A stretch of DNA of 64,000 nucleotides, from assembly GCF_000006445.2 (NCBI RefSeq), contig NC_006049.2, forward strand, positions 1,426,001 to 1,490,000, in the 5' to 3' direction. The first letter of the stretch is position 1. Each line of letters begins with the position of its first letter. This DNA comes from Debaryomyces hansenii CBS767 (Eukaryota; Ascomycota; Pichiomycetes; Serinales; Debaryomycetaceae). Made by a program: the position numbers and the translations under genes. The notes under the pieces were generated by a model. It did not search any database and was not told the origin of the DNA. It was given only the letters and a program-made list of their open reading frames with translations. Of this stretch, positions 56,693-64,000 are shown piece after piece.

Positions 56693-57613
56693 TTAATGCA
56701 AAAATCTCATAACTGCTTCGAAAGCAGCCAAAGCAGCAGCATTAGCAGGGAACGATCTCAAAATAGAAGGGCCAAAACCTCTTGAAAACCCTCTTAATCC
56801 TTTTGTATTGTAAATGTATTTAACTGCATCAATCCATCTAGGGAACTTTTTCTCTGATCTTATTGGATTGTCTGTCATGATTGTCTGTTTAACCACGTCG
56901 GCAGGATATGCGAAAATCCAAAAAACAGTTGCTGATAACCCCCCAGACCAGAAATTGATAGAAGGCTTTGATAGTTTGGTATTATCTTGAAACCATTGTG
57001 TGAATAATTCGTAGGACCCCCACCAGAATATAAAATTGGTTCGAAATATCATAGTTGAGAGTAGCCCACTGTAGATACCTCTAACACCCGTGGTCTGATA
57101 GAGCTTTTTGGCAACGTCAACAGGTCCAGAATATATTTTTGTATTTGCATCATATTGAACTTGAAGTCTAGCTTTAAATTGTTCAATTGGTGCCGCTACA
57201 AATGACACAGTCCATCCACTTCCCAACCCTGCTATCACATGTCCTAGTATTGGTAACTTCTTTTCCTCTGGAAACAAATTGTCCTTAACTACTCTTCTGT
57301 ATACATGTAATGACCCAAGCATCACTGAATCCATCAAAACCCAACCTACTAATGGGGGGGTAAACCCTTTGTAGAATCCTCTGAGACCTTCGTTTCTCAC
57401 TGTTTGTAAAACACAGTCCATAGGTCCTTTAAACCTGCCATCCGAGGCTGTTTGTAATCTCACTTTAATGGTATCAAACGGATGACCAACAATGTTTTTC
57501 ATCACACCAGAAAACATCCCTGCGACGAATCCAAGATACTTTGGTGGGGCATTCTGACTCGCCTTTTCCGATGAATAGATTTTATCTTCCTTTTCTTGAA
57601 CCACGATAGACAT
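56693..57613 (-). CDS. Mitochondrial carrier (SLC25) protein
   Basis: The 306-residue protein has the three-fold carrier repeat. The matrix signatures are HPFDTIKVRLQ, APIEQFKARLQ and YPADVVKQTIM, which fit PX(D/E)XX(K/R). Six membrane spans are implied. Between them lie GFYKGFTPPLVGW, GIYSGLLSTMIFRT and GFSRGFGPSILRSFPANAAA. The second half resembles basic amino-acid or carnitine-type carriers, but I cannot fix the substrate. The N-terminus is Lys/Glu/Ser-rich with no cleavable presequence, as usual for carriers. Confidence 0.88.
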   Translation of the reverse strand: MSIVVQEKEDKIYSSEKASQNAPPKYLGFVAGMFSGVMKNIVGHPFDTIKVRLQTASDGRFKGPMDCVLQTVRNEGLRGFYKGFTPPLVGWVLMDSVMLGSLHVYRRVVKDNLFPEEKKLPILGHVIAGLGSGWTVSFVAAPIEQFKARLQVQYDANTKIYSGPVDVAKKLYQTTGVRGIYSGLLSTMIFRTNFIFWWGSYELFTQWFQDNTKLSKPSINFWSGGLSATVFWIFAYPADVVKQTIMTDNPIRSEKKFPRWIDAVKYIYNTKGLRGFSRGFGPSILRSFPANAAALAAFEAVMRFLH

Positions 57614-58263
57614 TTTTCTTATATTCCAAGACTACTATTTTCCCTATATTTTGGCTCAACAACACTTTTCCCTTATTCTACGTAGATAAATATGAATTTT
57701 TAGATAAACCAAGTTGAAAGTTTGAAAAATTATCTCCAATATTCATTTTTTGGCAGATGAATCATATTCGGTGCGAAACAGCCGTTATCGGTTAAATTAA
57801 TTGCAACAAGCCTGTATTCTTCTTCAATATAACTCATATTTGTTAATTATCAGCTTTCCAGATACGTATCTACTCAAAATTCATCTTTCGTTTGAGGATA
57901 TGTCTTGGAGATATAAGATTTGATCTTTTTCTCTTTGACGCCCTGTTGTTTAACGGATTTTGTGAGATGCGTAGTTAAACATGGTTCAAAAAGCATACCG
58001 CTTCGGTACATACATGTCTGATAAGTATATGCTTTCATCGAATTGAACTATTATCAACATCAGTTTCTCCTATAGCCAATATCCCTTTTATTACACTTGG
58101 AAGGAATATTGACCTCATGTCTGGCACCGATGTCGTATTTTGCATTATGAGACATCATACGACATTTAAACTACATGCACAATAACTATTCAGTTCAAAG
58201 AAGAGAGACTAATTTTGATACTTCTTCATCTATTTTGATCAATATATATATCTATAATTTGAT
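57614..58263. other. Intergenic: divergent promoter of mitochondrial carrier and TFG1
   Basis: About 650 bases without a gene. A perfect 9-bp inverted repeat (ATGTCGTAT 58130-58138 and ATACGACAT 58157-58165) lies about 100-135 bases before TFG1. Confidence 0.5.
58130..58165. repeat. Inverted repeat with 9-bp arms upstream of TFG1
   Basis: Perfect arms ATGTCGTAT and ATACGACAT are separated by 18 bases. It may be a factor-binding dyad; no known factor is assigned. Confidence 0.5.
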
Positions 58264-60069
58264 ATGAGCCATCTGCCTGTAAAGAAAGAGGTGGTCGTTA
58301 AGAAGGAAGAAGCAGATGGGAGCTCTTCGCCAGCAATGTCGTCATCAAATGGTAAAAGTTCATCGGACCAAGGATGGCAAGACATCCCATTAAAATGTTG
58401 TACAAAAGAGGATATCAAAGACATTCGATACCACATAATGAAGTTTCAGTCTAAACAAAACGTGGATATCATTGAAAACTTCACGAAGCCGGTGAGGTTA
58501 CATAGAAAGGATCCAAGAAATATCCAATTTCATTTGACAAGAGCGGAAGTAGATAAACGGAAGAGAGAAGAAGAAGAAGCGAAAATTGAGAAAGAAAAGC
58601 AAAAGCAGGAGTCAATTGAAGCTGCTGAAAAGGAAGCAATAGCGAATGGAGAAGATCCTAAGAATATCAACAGAGATGAGGTAGATATGTCTCAGGTGGC
58701 ACCAGATGGAGGAGCTAGAAAGCTGAAAAAGAGCTTGTTCAAAAGAAAGACCAGGCAAATAAATCTAATGGATGATCAGAAAAGAAAACTAAGATATGAA
58801 GAATATTACCCGTGGGTTGTAGAAGATTACGATGGAAAAAACGTCTTTGTCGGGAACTATGAGGCGGGCTCGTCGGATACACAACAAGTGCTATTTGTTT
58901 TTGATAAGGATGGGTTTAAAATGGTGCCAGCAGAGAAGGTTTATAAGTTTACGCAAAGAAATAAGTACGCAACCTTGACACTAGAAGAGGCTGAAGCCAA
59001 AATGGAAAAAAATTCTTCTGTTCCAAGGTGGTTAATGAGACATATGGAAGATAACTCCGGGTTAGAAGGTGCCACAGCAGATCAAAGATTTAGACATAAT
59101 GTAGGTTCTTCAAGAGATGGTAGTACTCTGGCCTCGTCTAATAATAGGGGAAGATTAAGAACCGTTTTGGGGGGTTCAACTTCAAACGAACGAGATTCTG
59201 ATCATGATGATCTTGATTTCGACGAGGAGTTTGCTGATGATGAGGAAGCTCCAATAATGGATGGTGATGAAGAAGAGAACAAATTGTCTGAACAAAAGAT
59301 TAAAAAGGAAATGTTAAAAGCAGCCCATTTTGATGGTCAATCTGATGCAGAAGTCGATGATGATGACTTAGATGACTTGTTTGAAACGGAGAAGTCTAGA
59401 AAGGTTGATAAAGAAGGTAAAAAGTTGCGTAAGGTGTTGAATAAAACAGAGGGTGGTGTATATGATAGTGATGATGATGATAAGTTAAACCCATACTTAT
59501 CAAAGTCTGATTTAGAAAGTGACGATGAAAGTGACGATGATGCGGCTATTAAGAAGGAAGATGAGGATAGGTTACTAGATAATATAGATTCTGATAAGCC
59601 GGCGCAAAGATCATTTACTGCGCAAAATATTGGAGACGGATTTGTTCTTGTTAGAGCGCCTCCTTCATTCTTAAGTGGATTCCCAAATGGTGATTGGAAC
59701 CCAAATGGTCGCAAAAGGCCAGCAGTGGCTAATAATGACCCTAGCAAGAAGGCAAAGTTTGATGATGGCAAGACGAAACTAAAGGTATCTATCAAAAAAG
59801 AAAACGGCAGTCCATCACCTTCATTACCTGGAAGTCCTATAAACGCAACGCTGGATGTGGATTTAACATCAGGAGGGCCTGATAATGTTTTAGTTACTGT
59901 GAAGGAAGTCTTAGATATTGTCAAGGATAATCCATTAACGACTAAGGAATTATTATTCGGTTTAAAGAATAGAGTTAATGCTCATAAAGATAATAAATTA
60001 AGGATTATTAGTATTGTTAAGCAGAATTTGAGGTTAGTTGACGGAAAATTAGTCTTGAAGGATGAATAA
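58264..60069 (+). CDS. TFG1: Tfg1, TFIIF large subunit (RAP74)
   Basis: The 601-residue protein is the large subunit of TFIIF, which delivers RNA polymerase II to promoters and stimulates elongation. The dimerisation domain includes FTKPVRLHRKDPRNIQFHL at about residue 76 and, after a basic insert, KLRYEEYYPWVVEDYDGKNVF, VGNYEAGSSD and FTQRNKYATLTLEEAEAKM. A long acidic central section (residues about 310-440) contains many DDD/EEE runs. The C-terminal winged-helix domain ends the protein (TKELLFGLKNRVNAHKDNK). It is shorter than yeast Tfg1 (735). Several CTG codons lie in low-complexity parts. Confidence 0.93.
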   Translation: MSHLPVKKEVVVKKEEADGSSSPAMSSSNGKSSSDQGWQDIPLKCCTKEDIKDIRYHIMKFQSKQNVDIIENFTKPVRLHRKDPRNIQFHLTRAEVDKRKREEEEAKIEKEKQKQESIEAAEKEAIANGEDPKNINRDEVDMSQVAPDGGARKLKKSLFKRKTRQINLMDDQKRKLRYEEYYPWVVEDYDGKNVFVGNYEAGSSDTQQVLFVFDKDGFKMVPAEKVYKFTQRNKYATLTLEEAEAKMEKNSSVPRWLMRHMEDNSGLEGATADQRFRHNVGSSRDGSTLASSNNRGRLRTVLGGSTSNERDSDHDDLDFDEEFADDEEAPIMDGDEEENKLSEQKIKKEMLKAAHFDGQSDAEVDDDDLDDLFETEKSRKVDKEGKKLRKVLNKTEGGVYDSDDDDKLNPYLSKSDLESDDESDDDAAIKKEDEDRLLDNIDSDKPAQRSFTAQNIGDGFVLVRAPPSFLSGFPNGDWNPNGRKRPAVANNDPSKKAKFDDGKTKLKVSIKKENGSPSPSLPGSPINATLDVDLTSGGPDNVLVTVKEVLDIVKDNPLTTKELLFGLKNRVNAHKDNKLRIISIVKQNLRLVDGKLVLKDE

Positions 60070-60169
60070 TTGTTAGATTTATACGTTCGAAATTTAGTGT
60101 TCACGCTATATATACTCAAATATACGCTATAGTTGTATTGTATTAATATTACATAACCTTATTATCTAT

Positions 60170-61273
60170 CTATAAGATCTCAACAACTTTATCGTCTTCA
60201 TCGTCTTCATCGTCGCTACTTTCCTCTTGATCTTGATTTGCAGCATCATTGGACTCATCCCTCATCAACATTTGAACCAATCTATCACACAAATCAACAA
60301 CCTCTTCTTCATTCTCCATAACTTTATGCATTTCTCTAATTAATGGATAAACTGATTTTTCTCTAAGATACTCTCTTGCTTCTCTAGTGGTGCATAATAA
60401 CAATAATGATTCTAAATGAATACATATAAGTGCATTTACTGGGTCCCTCTTTTTATCAGATGGTAATAATTGCAATTCATCAGGTAAGTTAAACATATCA
60501 TCTTCATCAAGTTCTTCAGGGCCAGCAAGTGGCAATAATATATATGGCAAAATATTTATTTTTTCATCAGTCAATAATTTCATATGTGGTTTTGAGTCGA
60601 ATAATGAATTCTTAATAGTAGATGCAACACCTTCTCTTCTAATCTTAGAGTCATATTTCTCAGTAAATACCAACAACTTAGATATTGGCACAACTTCGTC
60701 GTAGGATTGTTCTGTGATAAAATATTCTCTACCTTGTAAAAATCTAGAAATATCAGCAAAGAAATAAGCCAAATAATCATAGTCTGCGTATTTATTCAAG
60801 GATCTGTCAAAGCCTTTCACGAAACAATCCATTAAGCAATCCATTGCTTTAGTTGATTTGAAGATTTTTTGTTGTTCCTCGTTGTGACTGATATCGAAGT
60901 CAAAAACTTTAGTAATGCTATCATTTTTAGCTAAGTTAGTCAATAAAATACACATTAAGTCAGCGTTGCTGTTCTTAGTGTTAATCACAGCAGAAACTAA
61001 AACTTTTAAAAATTCTTCATCTTCCACAATTAGATTTCTCATAGTTAAATCATCACACAAGTTGGCTAATATAGTCACAGACTGGCTAACTGTGGTCTTG
61101 CCTTCAGCTTGTGCTAATTTCTTTAAATCTTTTATAGCCTCATAATTATCGTAACTGAAAACTTGTTGATGAGCACCTTGTGAATAGCCAACCAAATTAT
61201 CCAAGGCAATTTGAATTACCGCTGGTTGGGGTGAATGTAAAAACGATACTAATTCTTCTAACTCTGAAGGCAT
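60170..61273 (-). CDS. HGH1: Hgh1, eEF2 folding chaperone
   Basis: The 367-residue Armadillo-like protein matches yeast Hgh1 (394). The N-terminus [28 protein letters not shown] is diagnostic, followed by [16 protein letters not shown] and [14 protein letters not shown]. The middle has [21 protein letters not shown] and [13 protein letters not shown]. The C-terminal part has [25 protein letters not shown] and an acidic tail ([16 protein letters not shown]). Hgh1 works with TRiC/CCT to fold elongation factor 2. Its promoter holds an RRPE-type element, fitting expression with ribosome-biogenesis genes. Confidence 0.93.
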   Translation of the reverse strand: MPSELEELVSFLHSPQPAVIQIALDNLVGYSQGAHQQVFSYDNYEAIKDLKKLAQAEGKTTVSQSVTILANLCDDLTMRNLIVEDEEFLKVLVSAVINTKNSNADLMCILLTNLAKNDSITKVFDFDISHNEEQQKIFKSTKAMDCLMDCFVKGFDRSLNKYADYDYLAYFFADISRFLQGREYFITEQSYDEVVPISKLLVFTEKYDSKIRREGVASTIKNSLFDSKPHMKLLTDEKINILPYILLPLAGPEELDEDDMFNLPDELQLLPSDKKRDPVNALICIHLESLLLLCTTREAREYLREKSVYPLIREMHKVMENEEEVVDLCDRLVQMLMRDESNDAANQDQEESSDDEDDEDDKVVEIL

Positions 61274-61339
61274 ATTTTACTATATGTTAGTATATTGGTT
61301 ATATCTAGCTTACAAATGCAATTTACAAAATCATCTACA

Positions 61340-61350
61340 AAAATTTTTCA
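61340..61350 (-). promoter_or_regulatory. RRPE-like element upstream of HGH1
   Basis: On the minus strand the sequence TGAAAAATTTT matches the ribosomal-RNA-processing element core exactly. It lies about 70 bases before the HGH1 start. Confidence 0.5.
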
Positions 61351-61427
61351 GAATATATTTTAAATGTTGCGAGCCTGAGATATCAAGATATTGAGGTACT
61401 GAAAAATATTTGCAGCTTTAATTCATT

Positions 61428-63206
61428 CTAAAGCAAATCATCATCCAACTTATCAACAACTTGCAAATAATAATAATAAAAGGCAATAATGTGAAAATGA
61501 CCATCAACTATTAATTTTTCATCTATCGAATGAATATTATCAGATATTGAAATTCCAGGAGTATACCTAAAAATATTTCTAGTTAAATTCCAATAAGACT
61601 TCGTATCCGTATTACCAGTACTAATGAAAGGTGATACTATGAATGTTTCATTTATGTCCAGAGATGCTAACTCCTCATATAAATATCTCAACGACCCTCC
61701 AAATGTGTTCCAAATTTTGTTATTTATAGGTGTTATTGGCGCAGGCTCAAGCAGACCGACTAACGAATAATTAAAATAACCTTTTGGAGTAAATTTCTTA
61801 ATTTCCTCTCCGTTAAAAATTATACCCAAGTCAAACCTTTCTGCAATATTCTTGATATGATGTAAAACTTTATCAGTAGTTACTTCCACAGATTCTTCGA
61901 GTGCTATACGGTGATTGACTAAAACTGATGCATGCTCTGGCAAAGCATTTGATTTGGTTCCGCCCTGAACCATGTCAACCGCCTGAGAAGTGGTAACTAA
62001 ATATTTTGTCGCCGGATCTTTAGACAAGTACTTCAATACCTCTTTATTTGCATCTACGTCGAGATGAGATTTCAATATGTTTTTTCTTAAAGTTTTGTCG
62101 ACCGTTGAAGAATGTTCTGCAATGCACTGCAATTGGTTCAAAACAGGATTTGCATTAGTTATAATACTCGTGAATTGTTCATCTTCGATATCGGAGATTA
62201 GCTTGGCTAAAATACCAATCAGTGTATGTTCTGGTGGAACTGAGGAATGTCCTCCGGGGGTGAATAGGTCAATTACAGAATCTACATAACCCTTTTCCCC
62301 GGTCGCTGGCAAGATGAACTTCCTTCCCTCTATAGTCTCATATCCTTGTGTCCCTTCATCTATAATAGCATATATCGAATCACGGCCGTATTTTTTCTCT
62401 ATATGCTTGTAAATCTCATGAGCTCCCGACCCAGAAGACTCTTCGTCGTAACCAAAAGCTAAAATTATAGTCCTCTCAGGGTCAAATTTATCTTCACTAA
62501 GGAGTAATTCAATCGTCTCTAATAAACCTATTAACAAGTTTTTACAATCGGATACACCACGGCCGTACAAATACTCCCCATCGTACACACCATCAAACGG
62601 TGGATACGTCCATTGGTTCATTGTTTTCGGGTCTACTGGAACAACGTCCATATGAGCTGCAAGCATGATTGGCTTTTTATCTGACGAACCCTCCCATGTA
62701 TATACGAGACCAAATTTATTGACAGTTTCAACCTTTAATTTCTGATGGACTTCAGGAAACGCTTTCTTCAAAAATGTATGAAATTCTTCGAACTTCTTCC
62801 ATCTAGGTTCCAATTCATAAAGTTTTTCATACGTTTCGGCAGAACTGGGATTAATCATATCATCATATACTTCTGTGGGGATCCTGATCGAGTCGACCAA
62901 CTTTTTAAGCGATTCATTTTTAAAGTTGTTATCATGCAATATCCTTTGCAAAGTATCGTTGTTGTATAAATATTTCAATGGATCGACCTTTTCTACTATA
63001 GGACATAAAGAATCAGGATTGTGAGGATCATCTGGAGATGGTGGATTTAATAAACTTAATACATTCGATTTATTTGACAGGAAGAAAAGAAGGACGCTAA
63101 TTATACCAACGATAATCAATGGTATGTTCCACTTATTTTTTCTTGAAATCGCAAGATCTCTTGGTTCTTTGTGCATAGGAAGTACCTTTTCAGTCAATTC
63201 TATCAT
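61428..63206 (-). CDS. CPS1: Vacuolar carboxypeptidase S (M20 metallopeptidase)
   Basis: The 592-residue protein matches Cps1 (576 in yeast). A short cytosolic N-terminus (about 25 residues, EKVLPMHKEPRDLAISRKNK) precedes a signal-anchor (WNIPLIIVGIISVLLFFL). The M20 domain has the zinc-ligand motifs LAAHMDVVPV, GRGVSDCKNLLIGLLE and FGYDEESSGSGA. A dimerisation domain with TPGGHSSVPPEHT follows. Cps1 reaches the vacuole through multivesicular bodies and removes C-terminal residues to supply amino acids. Lys residues in the tail could be ubiquitination sites. GATA motifs just upstream suggest nitrogen control. Confidence 0.95.
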   Translation of the reverse strand: MIELTEKVLPMHKEPRDLAISRKNKWNIPLIIVGIISVLLFFLSNKSNVLSLLNPPSPDDPHNPDSLCPIVEKVDPLKYLYNNDTLQRILHDNNFKNESLKKLVDSIRIPTEVYDDMINPSSAETYEKLYELEPRWKKFEEFHTFLKKAFPEVHQKLKVETVNKFGLVYTWEGSSDKKPIMLAAHMDVVPVDPKTMNQWTYPPFDGVYDGEYLYGRGVSDCKNLLIGLLETIELLLSEDKFDPERTIILAFGYDEESSGSGAHEIYKHIEKKYGRDSIYAIIDEGTQGYETIEGRKFILPATGEKGYVDSVIDLFTPGGHSSVPPEHTLIGILAKLISDIEDEQFTSIITNANPVLNQLQCIAEHSSTVDKTLRKNILKSHLDVDANKEVLKYLSKDPATKYLVTTSQAVDMVQGGTKSNALPEHASVLVNHRIALEESVEVTTDKVLHHIKNIAERFDLGIIFNGEEIKKFTPKGYFNYSLVGLLEPAPITPINNKIWNTFGGSLRYLYEELASLDINETFIVSPFISTGNTDTKSYWNLTRNIFRYTPGISISDNIHSIDEKLIVDGHFHIIAFYYYYLQVVDKLDDDLL

Positions 63207-63248
63207 CTTAAAGAGGATTATCTAGGTTAGGATTTAGGACGTCAATTT

Positions 63249-63278
63249 CTTATCTTAGTTTTATATAAAATCGATAAG
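63249..63278. promoter_or_regulatory. Two GATA-factor sites upstream of CPS1
   Basis: CTTATC at 63249-63254 and GATAAG at 63273-63278 are inverted, 43-72 bases before the CPS1 start. In yeast CPS1 is repressed by good nitrogen sources, which fits GATA-factor control. Confidence 0.45.
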
Positions 63279-63475
63279 GACCAAAATGCGAGCAACCAAT
63301 GTCAAAATTTATGAAATTTACTCTAAATGAAATAAAATTGACTATATTCAATTATTTCTATTTCTTACCATAAGAAGATTTATTAAATAGAGACTATATA
63401 TATTCGTATTATTCTAATTAGAAGCATCATTAATTAAAAAATACAGTCTCAATTGAGATTACCGAACATTTTCTA

Positions 63476-64000
63476 TTAATTTGCAGCATTTGTCTTTGCC
63501 AGATATTCAGCTTGCTTGATCAAATTAGTACTGGCATCCATACGTGGTAACATGACTTCAACCATACGGATCTTAGTATTTTCTTCGAACTCTTTGTCTC
63601 TAAAAATATCTTCAGCTTCACCTATGGTAGAAATTCTAATAGCATCGTAATCCTCAGCACTAAATAACGGTAATAAATCCAAGTTTTTCCAAGGTTGAAC
63701 GTCATTATAGGTGGCATTTTCACCATGAATTAATCTTTCAATAGTGTAGCCGTCGTTATTTAAAACAAACAAGTATGGCTTCGTGTTCCACTTTATCATG
63801 GTTGAGATTTCCTGAGCTGTCAATTGTAAAGAACCATCACCTATGAATAAAATGACTCTTTTGGCGGGGTCAATTTCTTCCGCCGCCATAACGGCTCCTA
63901 AAGTTGCACCAACTGTAAAACCAATCGAACCCCATAATACTTGCGAAATACCGGTGGTATTATTAGGAAATCTAGACTGCACGATACCGAACGCAGATGT
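63476..64000 (-). CDS. PDC1: Pyruvate decarboxylase, C-terminal part (runs off window)
   Basis: The last 174 codons of a thiamine-diphosphate enzyme are present; the frame continues past the right edge (TSAFGIVQSRFPNN), so no start is visible here. The thiamine-diphosphate motif is IGDGSLQLTAQEI to LNNDGYTIE, including the catalytic Glu of GYTIE. SQVLWGSIGFTVGATLGAVMAAEE and the end LIKQAEYLAKTNAAN are typical of fungal pyruvate decarboxylases of the Pdc1/Pdc11 type. A phenylpyruvate decarboxylase paralogue (Aro10) is less likely. Confidence 0.9.
   Translation of the reverse strand, partial: TSAFGIVQSRFPNNTTGISQVLWGSIGFTVGATLGAVMAAEEIDPAKRVILFIGDGSLQLTAQEISTMIKWNTKPYLFVLNNDGYTIERLIHGENATYNDVQPWKNLDLLPLFSAEDYDAIRISTIGEAEDIFRDKEFEENTKIRMVEVMLPRMDASTNLIKQAEYLAKTNAAN

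Noticed and set aside
1..64000. CRISPR arrays, transposons, prophage or operon-like systems
   Set aside because: The window is ordinary yeast chromosomal DNA with monocistronic genes; no transposase, integrase, reverse transcriptase or spaced repeat arrays were seen.

Overview
The window is AT-rich nuclear DNA of a budding yeast. Genes are dense, mostly single-exon and on both strands. Several points suggest a CTG-clade species (Debaryomycetaceae), probably Debaryomyces or a close relative. CTG codons look scarce in the genes I checked by eye. The only CTG codon I found in NCP1 (5335-5337) falls where, from memory, the S. cerevisiae protein has serine. Introns have GTATGT-type donors and TACTAAC branch points very close to the acceptor. 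The SOD1 protein closely resembles Debaryomyces SOD1 as I remember it. CTG codons in the proteins discussed here should therefore probably be read as serine.

Layout, left to right. 0-8 kb: end of a RING/TRAF zinc-finger gene, tRNA-Gln(TTG), a bacterial-type gamma-glutamyltransferase, NSE3 (SMC5/6 complex), NCP1 (cytochrome P450 reductase) and IPK1. 8-18 kb: AIM24, MKT1, MSN5 and RPF1, all on the minus strand, then HTD2. 18-26 kb: intron-containing SOD1, a small orphan gene, PBI2 and AMS1. 26-38 kb: two GPI-type cell-wall proteins with flocculin-like modules flank MPS3, AHP1, GPI11 and CFT1. 38-51 kb: an MPD2-like thioredoxin-fold protein, ERD2, PRE7, TIM13, an LPL1-like lipase, an intron-containing CQD1-type ABC1 kinase, a kelch-like protein and TIM10. 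51-64 kb: CYT2, ERV29, tRNA-Trp(CCA), SKI6, GPI14, a PEX39-like KPWE protein, a mitochondrial carrier, TFG1, HGH1, CPS1 and the 3' end of a pyruvate decarboxylase gene.

Functional themes: vacuolar and nitrogen-recycling genes (PBI2, AMS1, CPS1) carry GATA-factor motifs close upstream. GPI-anchor synthesis (GPI11, GPI14) shares the window with GPI-anchored wall proteins. There are several mitochondrial import or assembly genes (TIM10, TIM13, CYT2) and ER/Golgi retrieval genes (ERD2, ERV29).

Two genes need splicing to make sense. SOD1 has a 13-nt first exon. The CQD1-type kinase appears to use an unusual GTTCGT donor. I saw no transposon, CRISPR array or clearly novel multi-gene system. The most useful observations are these gene-model corrections, the PEX39-like gene, several promoter motifs that match gene function, and the variable repeat in the wall protein.
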